Below, in pieces: positions 1 through 7,369 of a stretch of 9,711 bases of DNA. Both the position numbers and the translations under genes were made by a program. The stretch spans positions 1-9,711 of the forward strand of contig JAUWIQ010000042.1 of NCBI GenBank assembly GCA_030605285.1. The letters are read 5' to 3'. The stretch is from Planctomycetota bacterium (GTDB lineage Bacteria > Planctomycetota > Planctomycetia > Pirellulales > UBA7805). The notes beneath the pieces were generated by a model. The model saw only the letters and a list, made by a program, of their open reading frames with translations, was not told the origin of the DNA and did no database searches. How positions within the stretch are numbered: position 1 is the first letter of the stretch; every line of letters begins with the position of its first letter.

Positions 1-97
1 CCCCCTTGGCCAAAGTATCTTAGATGTCCTAAACTAAAAGGGTTCGGGTTTGTAAGTTCCACAAGCCGAATAATTATCCCGAGCGGTAGTGCCAGGG

Positions 98-129
98 TTC
101 TGGATCTCACGATTTCTGGATCTCACGAT
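98..129. repeat. Exact tandem duplication of a 16-bp unit upstream of the desaturase gene
   Basis: The unit TTCTGGATCTCACGAT occurs at 98-113 and again, with no gap or mismatch, at 114-129. It ends 53 nt before the desaturase start codon, so it probably lies in the promoter or 5' leader. It may be a tandem binding site or a recent slippage duplication; the sequence alone does not decide. The rest of 1-182 holds no open frame I would support and no convincing promoter. Confidence 0.6.
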
Positions 130-182
130 GGGGCAGAGGGATAGCTGTCCCCAATAAAATGACCATGCGCTAAGGAAAATCC

Positions 183-1358
183 ATGTCGGCCATTAAAGAT
201 GACTCCTTTCCGATCGGTGACGCGCGAAAGATCGTAGGCGATCTTCTGGAACCCAAGGCCTGGATCTACTGGACCGACTTCCTGGTGGTTTTGGTGATCA
301 CTTATAGTTGCATTTTTTTTCTCTTCTCCCAAGAAAACGGACAGAGCGTCCTCAATGTCTCTGGTGAAAATTACGCGAAGGGACTACCGGCAACTGCCAG
401 TGAACTCATTCCGGCGTTTGTTTTTACCCCTTGGGGAATTCTTTGTTATATCCTTGCAGGATTAGGCCTTCACCGTTTAGGAAATTTTATCCACGAAGTG
501 GCCCACCTCAACGGGCGAAATAGCCTCAAGCGGTTTCGCATCGCCTGGAATATTCTGTTTGGCATTCCCGCGATGATGCCTTCCTATTTTTTTGAGTTTC
601 ATATGGAACATCACAACAATACAATTTACGGGACTCACAATGATGGTGAATATCTCCCCATCGGTCGGGGCCCGATCCCCTACGTCATATGTTTCTTGAT
701 GCAAATTTTCGTACAGCCGACTTTTGTTTTATTTCGATTCCTGGTACTCACACCCATTTCGTTCCTACACCCTAAACTCCGGTTGTGGTCCTTGAGTACG
801 CTCTCTTCTTTTGTTTTTAATTTTTCATATCGCAGGAAAGTTACAGAAAAAGACCCGCGACGCTGGTGGGCATTTATGGATCTTTCATGCAGCATGCGAG
901 CCTGGCTCTTACCGGGCCTTGTAATTGTTGGAATCGTAAGCGGAGGTGTTTTCGGAACACCACTCTCACGCGTATTCACTATTTTAATGCTGGCCGCACT
1001 TCCGCTTTCCCTGCATTATTTTCGCTCGCTGACCGCGCACCATTGGACAAATGACGGCAAACAACTCAGCTTCCGCGCTCAGCTTTTTGATTCAATCGAC
1101 ATTGTAGGGAATCGTTTCACTGAACTCGTCTACCCCGTAGGCCTCCGCTATCACGCGCTGCACCACATGTTTCCCAGTATGCCTTACCATAATCTGGGCA
1201 TCGCCAACCGTCGCCTAATGGCTCAATTACCTGCCGATTCGCCCTACCGTGAACTGGTTTATCCGAGTATCTATTCGGTTCTGAAAGTCTTCTTTCAAAA
1301 CGTGCGTGCGATATCCAAACAGTCTGCATCTCAGTCGTCCTCGGCCAAGGTAGCTTAG
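183..1358 (+). CDS. Membrane fatty acid desaturase (acyl-lipid/acyl-CoA desaturase superfamily)
   Basis: 391-aa integral membrane protein. The three histidine boxes that bind the di-iron centre of membrane desaturases are present: HEVAH at residues 104-108, HMEHH at 140-144 and HALHH at 324-328. An additional HH pair at 286-287 is in the position where such enzymes often supply another ligand. Hydrophobic segments lie near 32-48, 80-97, 163-190, 240-258 and 262-280, and the His boxes fall in the loops expected to face the cytoplasm. The family introduces double bonds into acyl chains using O2 and an electron donor; the substrate and bond position cannot be read from the sequence. The ATG at 183 is preceded by an AAGGAAAA Shine-Dalgarno-like stretch. 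A propeller gene follows 35 nt downstream on the same strand, so co-transcription is likely. The Ser/Ala/Lys-rich tail (about 378-391) is probably disordered. Family assignment is firm; substrate is unknown. Confidence 0.95.
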   Translation: MSAIKDDSFPIGDARKIVGDLLEPKAWIYWTDFLVVLVITYSCIFFLFSQENGQSVLNVSGENYAKGLPATASELIPAFVFTPWGILCYILAGLGLHRLGNFIHEVAHLNGRNSLKRFRIAWNILFGIPAMMPSYFFEFHMEHHNNTIYGTHNDGEYLPIGRGPIPYVICFLMQIFVQPTFVLFRFLVLTPISFLHPKLRLWSLSTLSSFVFNFSYRRKVTEKDPRRWWAFMDLSCSMRAWLLPGLVIVGIVSGGVFGTPLSRVFTILMLAALPLSLHYFRSLTAHHWTNDGKQLSFRAQLFDSIDIVGNRFTELVYPVGLRYHALHHMFPSMPYHNLGIANRRLMAQLPADSPYRELVYPSIYSVLKVFFQNVRAISKQSASQSSSAKVA

Positions 1359-1393
1359 CAACTGTTCTCAACGCTGTACTCGCCAGCATTGCC

Positions 1394-3055
1394 ATGGTAG
1401 CAGATCGACTGATACAGGATCGTCTTAGCCCACCCGACAACAGTCACCAGCAATCGCAGGGTAAGACACCTCATATTTTTCCACCTTTTGAAGTGTGGGG
1501 AATTGCTCTGTTTGCAGTCATTGCGATTTTTCTTATTCGCGGGGCCAATCTTACTGCCGATCATGCCATCGATAATATCTTGACGTTGGCACTTGGCTTC
1601 TTCGCCTTAATGACTGTGGTTCTCTGGTTTACCCTCTACAGCGGACACTCTTTTTTCGTGCGATGGATACCGTTGGGTGTGCTATCCGTTTCGCTTGCTG
1701 TATTTGTTATTTCTTATCGCCTCGATCATGTCAGTGGTGAGCTGGTGCCTGTTTTTGCTAGACGGTTTTCCGCCAACCCCGACCAACTTCTGCCACAATT
1801 GCAACGTCAATTGAAAAACGACGAGACTCGTAGAATCGATTTGGCGACCAGCAGCGAACATGATTTCCCACAATTTTTAGGCCCCGAACGACAGGCGGTC
1901 GTACCCGGTCCTCGACTTTCGCCAGCATGGGCAACGACCGCACCACGGCAACTCTGGAAAAAACCGATTGGCGCAGGCTGGTCCGCCTTCTCTGCAGTCA
2001 ATGGCTATGCAGTCACGATGGAGCAGCGGGGACCCTTAGAACTTGTTGTCTGCTACGACCTAAAAACAGGAGTCGCCCAATGGTCTCATGCAACCGCAGC
2101 ACGTTACCAAAACAGGCTCGGGGGGATTGGGCCCCGAAGCACGCCCACAATTCATCAAGGAAAAGTTTATTCGCTTGGCGTCACAGGCCAGTTACTCTGC
2201 CTCGATGGAGCAGACGGCAAGCTGCTCTGGAAGCGCGACCTGCGCAAAGAGTTTGGAATCTCGCCCGAAGAGGATAAACAAGCGATTTACTATGGACGTT
2301 CAAATTCGCCACTGATCGTGGAGAACACCGTGATCATTCCTGCAGGCGGACCGCCAGCTGGCAATCAATCTTCGCTGGTGGCATATGACAAGGATACTGG
2401 CGAAGAGGTGTGGCGTGGCGGCAGCAGCCAGATCAGCTACAGTTCGCCCTCTCTGGTGACGCTTTGCGGAGTGAGACAGATACTCATTGTCAATCAGGAC
2501 AACGTTGCTGGCCACGATCCCACAACCGGAAAAGAACTCTGGCAGCATGAGTGGGTCGGAGACAACTTTGCAAATGCGTCCGCATCGCAAGCAGTGGCCG
2601 TGGATGGGGATCGAGTTTTTGTTTCAAAAGGCTATGGGGTCGGTGCCATGCTGCTACAAATTTCCAACTCCCCGGATTCTGAATGGAACGCCGAAAAACT
2701 TTGGGGCAAACACAACGCATTGCGAACCAAGTTTACCAATATCGTGATCAAAGATGATTGCGCTTACGGACTCAGCGATGGCATCTTACAATGCGTCGAT
2801 ATTGATACCGGAAAGATCCATTGGAAACGCGGTCGCTATGGGCATGGGCAGATATTGTTGGTAGGCGATCTGATTCTCATACTCAGTGAAAAAGGCAATC
2901 TGCATCTGGTGGAAGCCGCATCCGAAAAGCACCATGAACTGGCAAAATTCCCAGCAATCGAGGGCAAGACCTGGAATAACATCTGTCTGTATGGGCCGTA
3001 CTTACTAGTGCGTAACTCGCAGCAAGCCGCATGCTACGAGTTGCCGACTAAATGA
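1394..3055 (+). CDS. Membrane-anchored PQQ-like beta-propeller repeat protein
   Basis: 553 aa. The N-terminal third has three hydrophobic helices (about 33-52, 60-82, 87-108). After a linker, residues about 158-550 form a PQQ/BamB-type beta-propeller. Its blades carry the recurring D-x(3)-G-x(3)-W pattern at 221-230, 270-279, 331-340, 374-383 and 468-477, following the entry motif DFPQFLGP (157-164) and a tryptophan at 188. Such proteins are abundant in planctomycetes and are mostly uncharacterised; some family members bind PQQ, others (BamB-like) are scaffolds. I see no clear set of PQQ-dehydrogenase catalytic residues, so an enzyme function is not claimed. If the N-terminus is cytoplasmic, three helices place the propeller in the periplasm. 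No clear Shine-Dalgarno precedes the ATG at 1394; coupling to the desaturase 35 nt upstream is plausible. Fold is well supported, start and role less so. Confidence 0.85.
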   Translation: MVADRLIQDRLSPPDNSHQQSQGKTPHIFPPFEVWGIALFAVIAIFLIRGANLTADHAIDNILTLALGFFALMTVVLWFTLYSGHSFFVRWIPLGVLSVSLAVFVISYRLDHVSGELVPVFARRFSANPDQLLPQLQRQLKNDETRRIDLATSSEHDFPQFLGPERQAVVPGPRLSPAWATTAPRQLWKKPIGAGWSAFSAVNGYAVTMEQRGPLELVVCYDLKTGVAQWSHATAARYQNRLGGIGPRSTPTIHQGKVYSLGVTGQLLCLDGADGKLLWKRDLRKEFGISPEEDKQAIYYGRSNSPLIVENTVIIPAGGPPAGNQSSLVAYDKDTGEEVWRGGSSQISYSSPSLVTLCGVRQILIVNQDNVAGHDPTTGKELWQHEWVGDNFANASASQAVAVDGDRVFVSKGYGVGAMLLQISNSPDSEWNAEKLWGKHNALRTKFTNIVIKDDCAYGLSDGILQCVDIDTGKIHWKRGRYGHGQILLVGDLILILSEKGNLHLVEAASEKHHELAKFPAIEGKTWNNICLYGPYLLVRNSQQAACYELPTK

Positions 3056-3129
3056 TCCCCCGGACTTCATAGCGCGCAAAAGACTATTGGCTCAGGATGG
3101 CCCTGCAAACCTCGTTGCCCTGAAATCAC

Positions 3130-3597
3130 CTATAAGAGCACCTCGAATACTGCTTCGATTTCTACGGCGACTCCCAGGGGAAGGCTCACAACCCCGACCG
3201 CGCTACGGGCCCCGGTCCCTGCATCCGCACCGAATACGTCCCGAAACAGTTCGCTGCAACCGTTGATTACCGCCGGGTGGTCCGTAAAGGCCGCCGGGCA
3301 ATTGACGAGCCCCAGAACCTTGATCAGTCGCTTGACTCGATCGAGCGACCCCAATTCGGCCCGTACGCTCGCCAGGATTGCCAGGCCCGCCAGTCGTGCG
3401 GCCTCGTATCCAGCCTGGGTATCCAGTTGCAGACCCACCTTACCGACAACAAGGCCGCCATCCGGGTAGGTGGGGAGATGCCCGGCAGTACTCGCCCACC
3501 CCCCAGCAACAACAACACTACGGTAGGCACCTTTCGGAACCGAGGGGGGCGGCAGTTGGATCCCTAGTTCTACAAGCTGCTGCTCAGGAGAAGTCAT
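3130..3597 (-). CDS. RidA family protein (YjgF/YER057c/UK114), longer subfamily
   Basis: 155 aa from the ATG at 3597. Classical RidA deaminates reactive enamine/imine intermediates such as 2-aminoacrylate. The sequence carries the fold's hallmark segments: the VVVAGG and TAGHLP strand region, GKVG, the helix with EAARLAGLAIL, a LDRVKRLIKVLGLVN strand, and a C-terminal stretch holding an arginine at residue 131 (GARSAVGV) and VEIEA at about 145-149. That arginine aligns with the substrate-binding Arg of active RidA proteins, so activity is plausible. At about 155 aa it is longer than the 128-aa classical RidA and resembles the longer YjgF-like group. The open frame extends 21 codons upstream to 3660, but AGGA just before the ATG at 3597 and the family start favour the shorter form. 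It lies 94 nt downstream of hisG on the same strand and may be its operon partner. Confidence 0.92.
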   Translation of the reverse strand: MTSPEQQLVELGIQLPPPSVPKGAYRSVVVAGGWASTAGHLPTYPDGGLVVGKVGLQLDTQAGYEAARLAGLAILASVRAELGSLDRVKRLIKVLGLVNCPAAFTDHPAVINGCSELFRDVFGADAGTGARSAVGVVSLPLGVAVEIEAVFEVLL

Positions 3598-3691
3598 CGA
3601 TCCTATTTTCCTAGATACCACCTCAGAATCCGCTCGACATGCAAATCGCAACTCCATCAAAACGATGTCTACGTCCTATCGCATGAACGAT

Positions 3692-4573
3692 TTATTCAAT
3701 GATTTTATTGAGCGGGTATTCGACAATACCTTGGGCTCCCACGGCGTTTAAGCGAGGAATAATTTCGCGGGCCACCGCTTCCTCGATAATCGTGACTACC
3801 GAAACCCATTCTTCACCAGCCAGATTTGAAATTGTCGGCTTCTTGAGCGCGGGAAGCAGTAAGAGGATTTCTCCTAATCTCGCTTTCGGAACATTCAGCA
3901 TCAGACCGACTTGTCCTTCGGCGGCCATCGCACCACGCAGCATGAGTGCAATATCGTCGACTTTATGCCGCTTCCAATCATCCCGATAGGCCTCATGATT
4001 GACAATAAAACGGGGCGTACTCTGTAGAATTTCCGCGACAATCCGCAAATTGTTGGCTCGCAAGGAATTGCCGGTCTCGGTCACCTCTACAATGGCATCG
4101 GCAAGCGTGGGTGGTTTGACCTCGGTTGCTCCCCAGCTAAATTCCACATTCGCAGTAACCCCATGTTCCGAGAGAAACGTGGTGGTCAAGCCGACAGCTT
4201 CGGTCGCAATCCGCGCGCCCTCAAGATCTTTTACCGACTGCACAGGGGACTCGTTGGGAACACACAGTACCCAACGGACGGGCCGACGAGAGACTTTGGA
4301 AAAGACAAGTTCTGCCACTTCATGCACATCTGCGCCTGTTTCTACGATCCAGTCATAGCCCGTCAAACCCGCATCCAACACGCCGGTAGCCACATACCTT
4401 GCCATTTCCTGAGCCCGAATTAAGAGGCACTCAATCTCATCATCATCGATGGACGGAACATAGCTGCGAGAGCGAAACGATATTTTGTATCCCGCTCGAC
4501 GAAAGAGTTCTCCCGTCGCCTCTTGCAGACTCCCCGACGGAATACCAAGTTTTAAAATATTTTTCCGGCTCAT
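3692..4573 (-). CDS. hisG: ATP phosphoribosyltransferase, long form
   Basis: 293 aa. It catalyses the first step of histidine biosynthesis, joining ATP and PRPP to give phosphoribosyl-ATP in the cytoplasm. Visible features are the N-terminal [10 protein letters not shown] (8-17), the DAGLTGYDW segment (67-75), and the PRPP-binding loop around [12 protein letters not shown] (165-176), preceded by LADAIVEV (157-164). Residues from about 212 to the end match the ACT-like C-terminal domain of long-form HisG, which gives feedback inhibition by histidine. Full length (about 290) is typical for this form, which does not need HisZ. The ATG overlaps the hisI stop as ATGA (4570-4573) and has no Shine-Dalgarno of its own, so translation probably depends on coupling to hisI. 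No other his gene is present in the window. Confidence 0.97.
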   Translation of the reverse strand: MSRKNILKLGIPSGSLQEATGELFRRAGYKISFRSRSYVPSIDDDEIECLLIRAQEMARYVATGVLDAGLTGYDWIVETGADVHEVAELVFSKVSRRPVRWVLCVPNESPVQSVKDLEGARIATEAVGLTTTFLSEHGVTANVEFSWGATEVKPPTLADAIVEVTETGNSLRANNLRIVAEILQSTPRFIVNHEAYRDDWKRHKVDDIALMLRGAMAAEGQVGLMLNVPKARLGEILLLLPALKKPTISNLAGEEWVSVVTIIEEAVAREIIPRLNAVGAQGIVEYPLNKIIE

Positions 4574-4977
4574 TTTTTGTACACTTCTACTGGATCAAAC
4601 ACTTGTTCGCCGACCACTTCCAGTCCCTCGGGAGTCACGCGCCGATAGAAGCAACTCCGGTAGCCACGATGACAGGCCGCATCACCGATTTGCCGCACCT
4701 TGAGCAGAATAGTATCCCTGTCGCAGTCAAGATAAATTGAATCGACTTCCTGGACATTGCCGCTTTCCTCGCCTTTACGCCACAATTTGCCGCGAGAGCG
4801 ACTGAAGTAGACCGCACAGCCTGTCCGCAGCGTCTCGGCGTAACTTTGATCGTTCATGTAGGCCATCATCAACACTTCACCGGTTTGCACATCCTGGGCA
4901 ATTGCCGGCAGCAGCCCATCGTCGGCCTTCGCGAAGTCCGGTTCACACGGCGTTGTTATTTCATCGGGTTGGCTCAT
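4570..4977 (-). CDS. hisI: Phosphoribosyl-AMP cyclohydrolase, monofunctional
   Basis: 135 aa. It opens the purine ring of phosphoribosyl-AMP, the third step of histidine biosynthesis. The Mg-binding DxDxD motif is present as D84, D86 and D88, and the zinc cysteines are C85, C102 and C109, in segments DCDRD and [10 protein letters not shown]. The central segment [19 protein letters not shown] (57-75) is also characteristic. The protein ends soon after the catalytic domain, so it lacks the HisE pyrophosphatase domain fused to it in enterobacteria; hisE must be encoded elsewhere. It is the first recognised gene of the minus-strand unit hisI-hisG(-ridA-like). There is no good Shine-Dalgarno near its ATG, and an unassigned open frame upstream ends across this ATG as ATGA. 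Confidence 0.97.
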   Translation of the reverse strand: MSQPDEITTPCEPDFAKADDGLLPAIAQDVQTGEVLMMAYMNDQSYAETLRTGCAVYFSRSRGKLWRKGEESGNVQEVDSIYLDCDRDTILLKVRQIGDAACHRGYRSCFYRRVTPEGLEVVGEQVFDPVEVYKK

Positions 4978-5288
4978 AGCACTGGACCACCGACTGGAAG
5001 TCCCCTTACGGGCAAGTGGGTAATCTCGCTAGCATAACCTGATTGCTGTCCACCGCCCAGGAGTCCTTGGCCGATGCTGCGGCCAAGATGCGCGTTATAA
5101 TGGCCATCACCTCGTGGCACCTGAAACACCCCACAGAACATAAATAACCTGCGAATAAGGCTTTGCTTGGTCTCACAGGCGACGACTCGATGCAAGGTGT
5201 CAACTTCGCATGAATTCCAAGAAGCAAACTTCCCCAGCGCGGTAAGGAGAAAACTTTTTTCACCCTCTTTGTCAAGGATTGTGGGCAT
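4974..5288 (-). CDS. Possible small hypothetical protein upstream of hisI (weakly supported)
   Basis: A 104-codon frame is open from an ATG at 5288 to a TGA at 4974-4976, and that stop overlaps the hisI ATG as ATGA, the same arrangement as hisI to hisG. A shorter version begins at the ATG at 5141 (55 aa), with a weak AGG about 7 nt upstream. The deduced sequence has a Gly/Gln-rich stretch near the end ([14 protein letters not shown]) and matches no family I recognise. Against it: no Shine-Dalgarno for the long version, the frame runs on as a shadow through the opposite dehydrogenase gene, and the ATG at 5288 is simply the complement of that gene's CATG. It may be a chance frame. Confidence 0.2.
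   Translation of the reverse strand: MPTILDKEGEKSFLLTALGKFASWNSCEVDTLHRVVACETKQSLIRRLFMFCGVFQVPRGDGHYNAHLGRSIGQGLLGGGQQSGYASEITHLPVRGLPVGGPVL
4978..5286. other. 309-nt divergent intergenic region between hisI and the hydroxyacyl dehydrogenase gene
   Basis: This gap must hold the promoters for the minus-strand hisI unit and the plus-strand dehydrogenase. It contains a 7-bp perfect inverted repeat and a consensus TATAAT (listed separately), a Shine-Dalgarno AAGGA at 5274-5278 serving the dehydrogenase ATG at 5287, and a minus-strand open frame spanning the whole gap. I found no RNA gene or recognisable riboswitch here, and no convincing hisI promoter. Confidence 0.6.
5066..5101 (+). promoter_or_regulatory. 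Candidate promoter element: inverted repeat next to TATAAT
   Basis: CTTGGCC at 5066-5072 and GGCCAAG at 5081-5087 form a perfect 7-bp inverted repeat with an 8-nt spacer. A perfect TATAAT lies 8 nt further on, at 5096-5101. No good -35 hexamer is at the usual distance; the repeat covers the -35 zone, as expected for an operator or activator site. If used, transcription toward the dehydrogenase would start near 5108, giving a leader of about 180 nt. It could instead be an RNA hairpin or chance. Confidence 0.35.
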
Positions 5289-6054
5289 GGAAATTTCTGA
5301 CAGTTCGTTTCTTGTGACCGGCGGCGCATCGGGGCTCGGGGCCGCCTGCTGCCGGGATTTAGTAGTAGCCGGTGCAAAGGTGCTGATTGCAGATGTCAAC
5401 GAAGAAGCGGGGAGTCGCCTGGCGGAAGAATTGGGAACCGCCGCACACTTTGTGGCTACCGATGTCCGAATTGAAAAGGACATGGAAGCGGCCGTTGCTG
5501 CCAGTGTCACCGCCAATGGACCCTTGCAGGGACTCATCACCTGCGCTGGAATTCTTGGTGCCGGGAGAGTGATCGGGCGTCAGGGGCCGCATGACTTGGA
5601 GATGTTTCACAAGGTTATCGATATTAATCTGAATGGCACTTTTAACGCCGTACGTGCTGCGGCAGTCGAACTCGCCAAGGCCCCCCCTGACCAAGATGGC
5701 GAACAGGGAGTCATCATCATGACCGCCTCGGTCGCCGCCTGGGATGGCCAGATTGGTCAGGCGGCCTATGCAGCATCCAAAGGCGGCATCGCCAGTATGA
5801 CACTACCCATGGCCCGTGAACTCGGGCAGCACGGAATTCGGGTCGTTGCGATTGCCCCCGGTATTTTTGCAACTCCGATGATGGAGGCGGTAAGCGATGA
5901 ATTGCGGAAGTCGCTCATATCGCAAATTCCTTTTCCTCAGCGGTTTGGCCAACCCGCTGAGTTTGCCGCACTGGCCCACCATATCATTGAAAATAAAATG
6001 ATCAACGGTTCGGTTCTCCGTCTTGATGGTGCGGTCCGCATGGAACCTCATTGA
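5287..6054 (+). CDS. Short-chain dehydrogenase, 3-hydroxyacyl-CoA dehydrogenase type-2-like
   Basis: 255-aa classical SDR. The Rossmann motif TGGASGLG is at 11-18; D36 at the end of the second strand predicts NAD(H) rather than NADP(H) preference. The structural Asn is N114, and the catalytic residues are S148, Y161 and K165 (YAASK). The run ASVAAWDGQIGQAAYAASKGG and the closing PGIFATPMM and RLDGAVRM segments are those of HSD17B10/type-2 3-hydroxyacyl-CoA dehydrogenases, which oxidise 3-hydroxyacyl-CoA to 3-ketoacyl-CoA in beta-oxidation or branched-chain amino acid breakdown. CAG replaces the usual NAG (86-88), which is common in this subgroup. The frame is open back to 5167, but the extra 40 residues are not SDR-like, and AAGGA at 5274-5278 marks the ATG at 5287. 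It is transcribed alone, convergent with the next gene 27 nt away. Confidence 0.93.
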   Translation: MEISDSSFLVTGGASGLGAACCRDLVVAGAKVLIADVNEEAGSRLAEELGTAAHFVATDVRIEKDMEAAVAASVTANGPLQGLITCAGILGAGRVIGRQGPHDLEMFHKVIDINLNGTFNAVRAAAVELAKAPPDQDGEQGVIIMTASVAAWDGQIGQAAYAASKGGIASMTLPMARELGQHGIRVVAIAPGIFATPMMEAVSDELRKSLISQIPFPQRFGQPAEFAALAHHIIENKMINGSVLRLDGAVRMEPH

Positions 6055-6081
6055 AAACCCGTTGGTAATGTGGTTTGTGAA

Positions 6082-7122
6082 TCAAAACCATTTTCGGCTG
6101 CGATACCAGGCAACTGTTTCTCGTAAGCGGTCTTCCAATGATGCAGCCGGTGCGAATCCCAATTCTTGCTGGATTGTCTCCGGCGAACAGATCCAACTGC
6201 CCGCAGCACCTTCCCGAGCCTTGTCCAATGAAAATACAGCCGGGCGGTTTCGCAGGTATGCCAGACATGTTGCTGCTCCGCCCACCACTTTGGCCAGCAA
6301 GTCCGGGGCAGGCAGTTTCATGATTCGCCGCCGACCCATGACCCTGCCAATCAAGTCACCCAGCTGGCTGTAGCGCAGATTTTCTGCGTCGCTGACAAAA
6401 TAACATCCCTGCCGAAAATGATCCCTCTCTGCATCGGCTCTTTGGACCCGTGTCCCCCGCTCCGCAGCCAATAAGACACCTTTTGCTAGATCAGCAGCAT
6501 GGATGAGGGACATCTGACGGTGATGCCGCATACCCGGAACGGGATGGATACCGAATCGCCAGATCGGCCGAAAAAGATGCAATCCACTCCGGTCACCACC
6601 ACCAAATACAAAGGGGGGGCGGATCACCGTCACTGGCAACCGATCTGCAAAGGCGGCAACAGCAAGCTCGCCCGCACGTTTACTGTGTCCATATTGGGAA
6701 ACCGGCTTGCAGTCGTCTGTTTCGCGGCGGGGGCGGTTCTGAATCGCGGTACCAGCGGCGGCAATACTCGAAATCAATACGAACACGGGTGGTGATTCAC
6801 ACTCCGCACAGACCGAGATCAGGTTGCCTGTGCCCTCGCCATTGACTCGCATCATTTCCTTGCCGGTCAAAGCTTTCATTGAGCCTGCAACGTGGAACAC
6901 GACATCCACACCCGATACGGCCCGCTCGAGACTTTCCCGATCAGACAAATCTCCTAGAACGGTTAAGACGTTCTGCTTTTTTATTTCATCTTGATTCGAG
7001 GTCGAACGAACGAGGCAACGAACATCAAGACCACGCTCTAGCAGGGCGCGTAGAAGATAGCTCCCAACAAACCCTGAGCCCCCTGTCAGCAGTACGGTAT
7101 TCGTATTCAATTGTATTGCCAA
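6082..7122 (-). CDS. Extended SDR: NAD(P)-dependent epimerase/dehydratase or 3-beta-HSD-like oxidoreductase
   Basis: 346 aa. The N-terminal nucleotide-binding motif TGGSGFVG is at 13-20, D58 follows in the GDL segment, and the catalytic pair is Y144/K148 (YGHSK) with serines at 118-119. RPPFVFG (168-174) and the C-terminal GFAP...LRETVAWYR region are typical of extended SDRs annotated as epimerases, 3-beta-hydroxysteroid dehydrogenases or HpnA-like proteins. Members act on nucleotide sugars, sterols/hopanoid-linked sugars or flavonoid-type substrates, so the substrate cannot be named. The start must be TTG at 7122 (or TTG four codons later): an in-frame TAG lies at 7132-7134 and no ATG occurs before residue 83. 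There is no Shine-Dalgarno. A short open frame ends at that TAG, so re-initiation is possible. The 3' end carries a weak hairpin (6071-6090). Confidence 0.88.
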   Translation of the reverse strand: MAIQLNTNTVLLTGGSGFVGSYLLRALLERGLDVRCLVRSTSNQDEIKKQNVLTVLGDLSDRESLERAVSGVDVVFHVAGSMKALTGKEMMRVNGEGTGNLISVCAECESPPVFVLISSIAAAGTAIQNRPRRETDDCKPVSQYGHSKRAGELAVAAFADRLPVTVIRPPFVFGGGDRSGLHLFRPIWRFGIHPVPGMRHHRQMSLIHAADLAKGVLLAAERGTRVQRADAERDHFRQGCYFVSDAENLRYSQLGDLIGRVMGRRRIMKLPAPDLLAKVVGGAATCLAYLRNRPAVFSLDKAREGAAGSWICSPETIQQELGFAPAASLEDRLRETVAWYRSRKWF

Positions 7123-7131
7123 CGCGTGTTT

Positions 7132-7323
7132 CTATTGTCGGTCAGAGGAGATGCCATCGTCCCAGTAAATCATCGCAAAGAAAACCATCCCGACTAAGAT
7201 AACTCCCGTCCGACCTGATGGCCATCCTTGAAGGAGGCAGACATTCAGGATAGGATAAGCATCCCCGTGTTTTGCCCGTCTTTTGGGCTTGCCGTTCGCA
7301 TCTGTCGGTAATTTTCCGAGCAT
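7132..7323 (-). CDS. Possible 63-aa small membrane protein upstream of the extended SDR gene
   Basis: The frame runs from an ATG at 7323 to a TAG at 7132-7134 and lies wholly within the divergent gap. It has a basic stretch (KPKRRAKH, 12-19) and one hydrophobic segment near 39-54 (GVILVGMVFFAMIYW), then an acidic tail, which would suit a single-pass small membrane protein. It is in the same frame as the downstream SDR and ends 9 nt before its TTG start, so it could act as a leader or be translationally coupled. No Shine-Dalgarno precedes it and I recognise no homologue. It may be non-coding. Confidence 0.28.
   Translation of the reverse strand: MLGKLPTDANGKPKRRAKHGDAYPILNVCLLQGWPSGRTGVILVGMVFFAMIYWDDGISSDRQ
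7228..7256 (+). promoter_or_regulatory. Weak sigma-70-like promoter candidate for the ketosynthase-like gene
   Basis: TTGAAG (7228-7233) and TAGGAT (7251-7256) are separated by exactly 17 nt; each matches four of six consensus bases. Transcription would begin near 7263, leaving a leader of about 105 nt before the ATG at 7370. With no known planctomycete consensus to test against, this is tentative. Confidence 0.25.
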
Positions 7324-7369
7324 CGTGTCTGCGGTTTTGAATCAATCCGGAAACGAAAGTTGCCCACAG

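Noticed and set aside
50..76. TTGTAA and TAATTA as a desaturase promoter
   Set aside because: The spacing is only 15 nt and both hexamers match poorly.
3056..3129. Possible terminator between the propeller and RidA-family genes
   Set aside because: TCAGG and CCTGA can pair, but only around a long loop with a bulge and no T-tract.
3598..3660. 21-residue N-terminal extension of the RidA-family protein
   Set aside because: AGGA lies just upstream of the ATG at 3597, and the extension is not family-like.
5167..5286. 40-residue N-terminal extension of the hydroxyacyl dehydrogenase
   Set aside because: The extension has no SDR character, and AAGGA at 5274-5278 sits correctly for the ATG at 5287, which gives the standard family start.
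5289..5540. Upstream half of a 188-codon minus-strand frame opposite the dehydrogenase
   Set aside because: Ala/Ser/Thr/Pro-rich composition typical of an antisense shadow of the real SDR gene.
7283..7369. 29-residue N-terminal extension of the ketosynthase-like protein from a TTG
   Set aside because: Ketosynthases start directly at the DVVITGIG strand; the ATG at 7370 gives this and a normal length.
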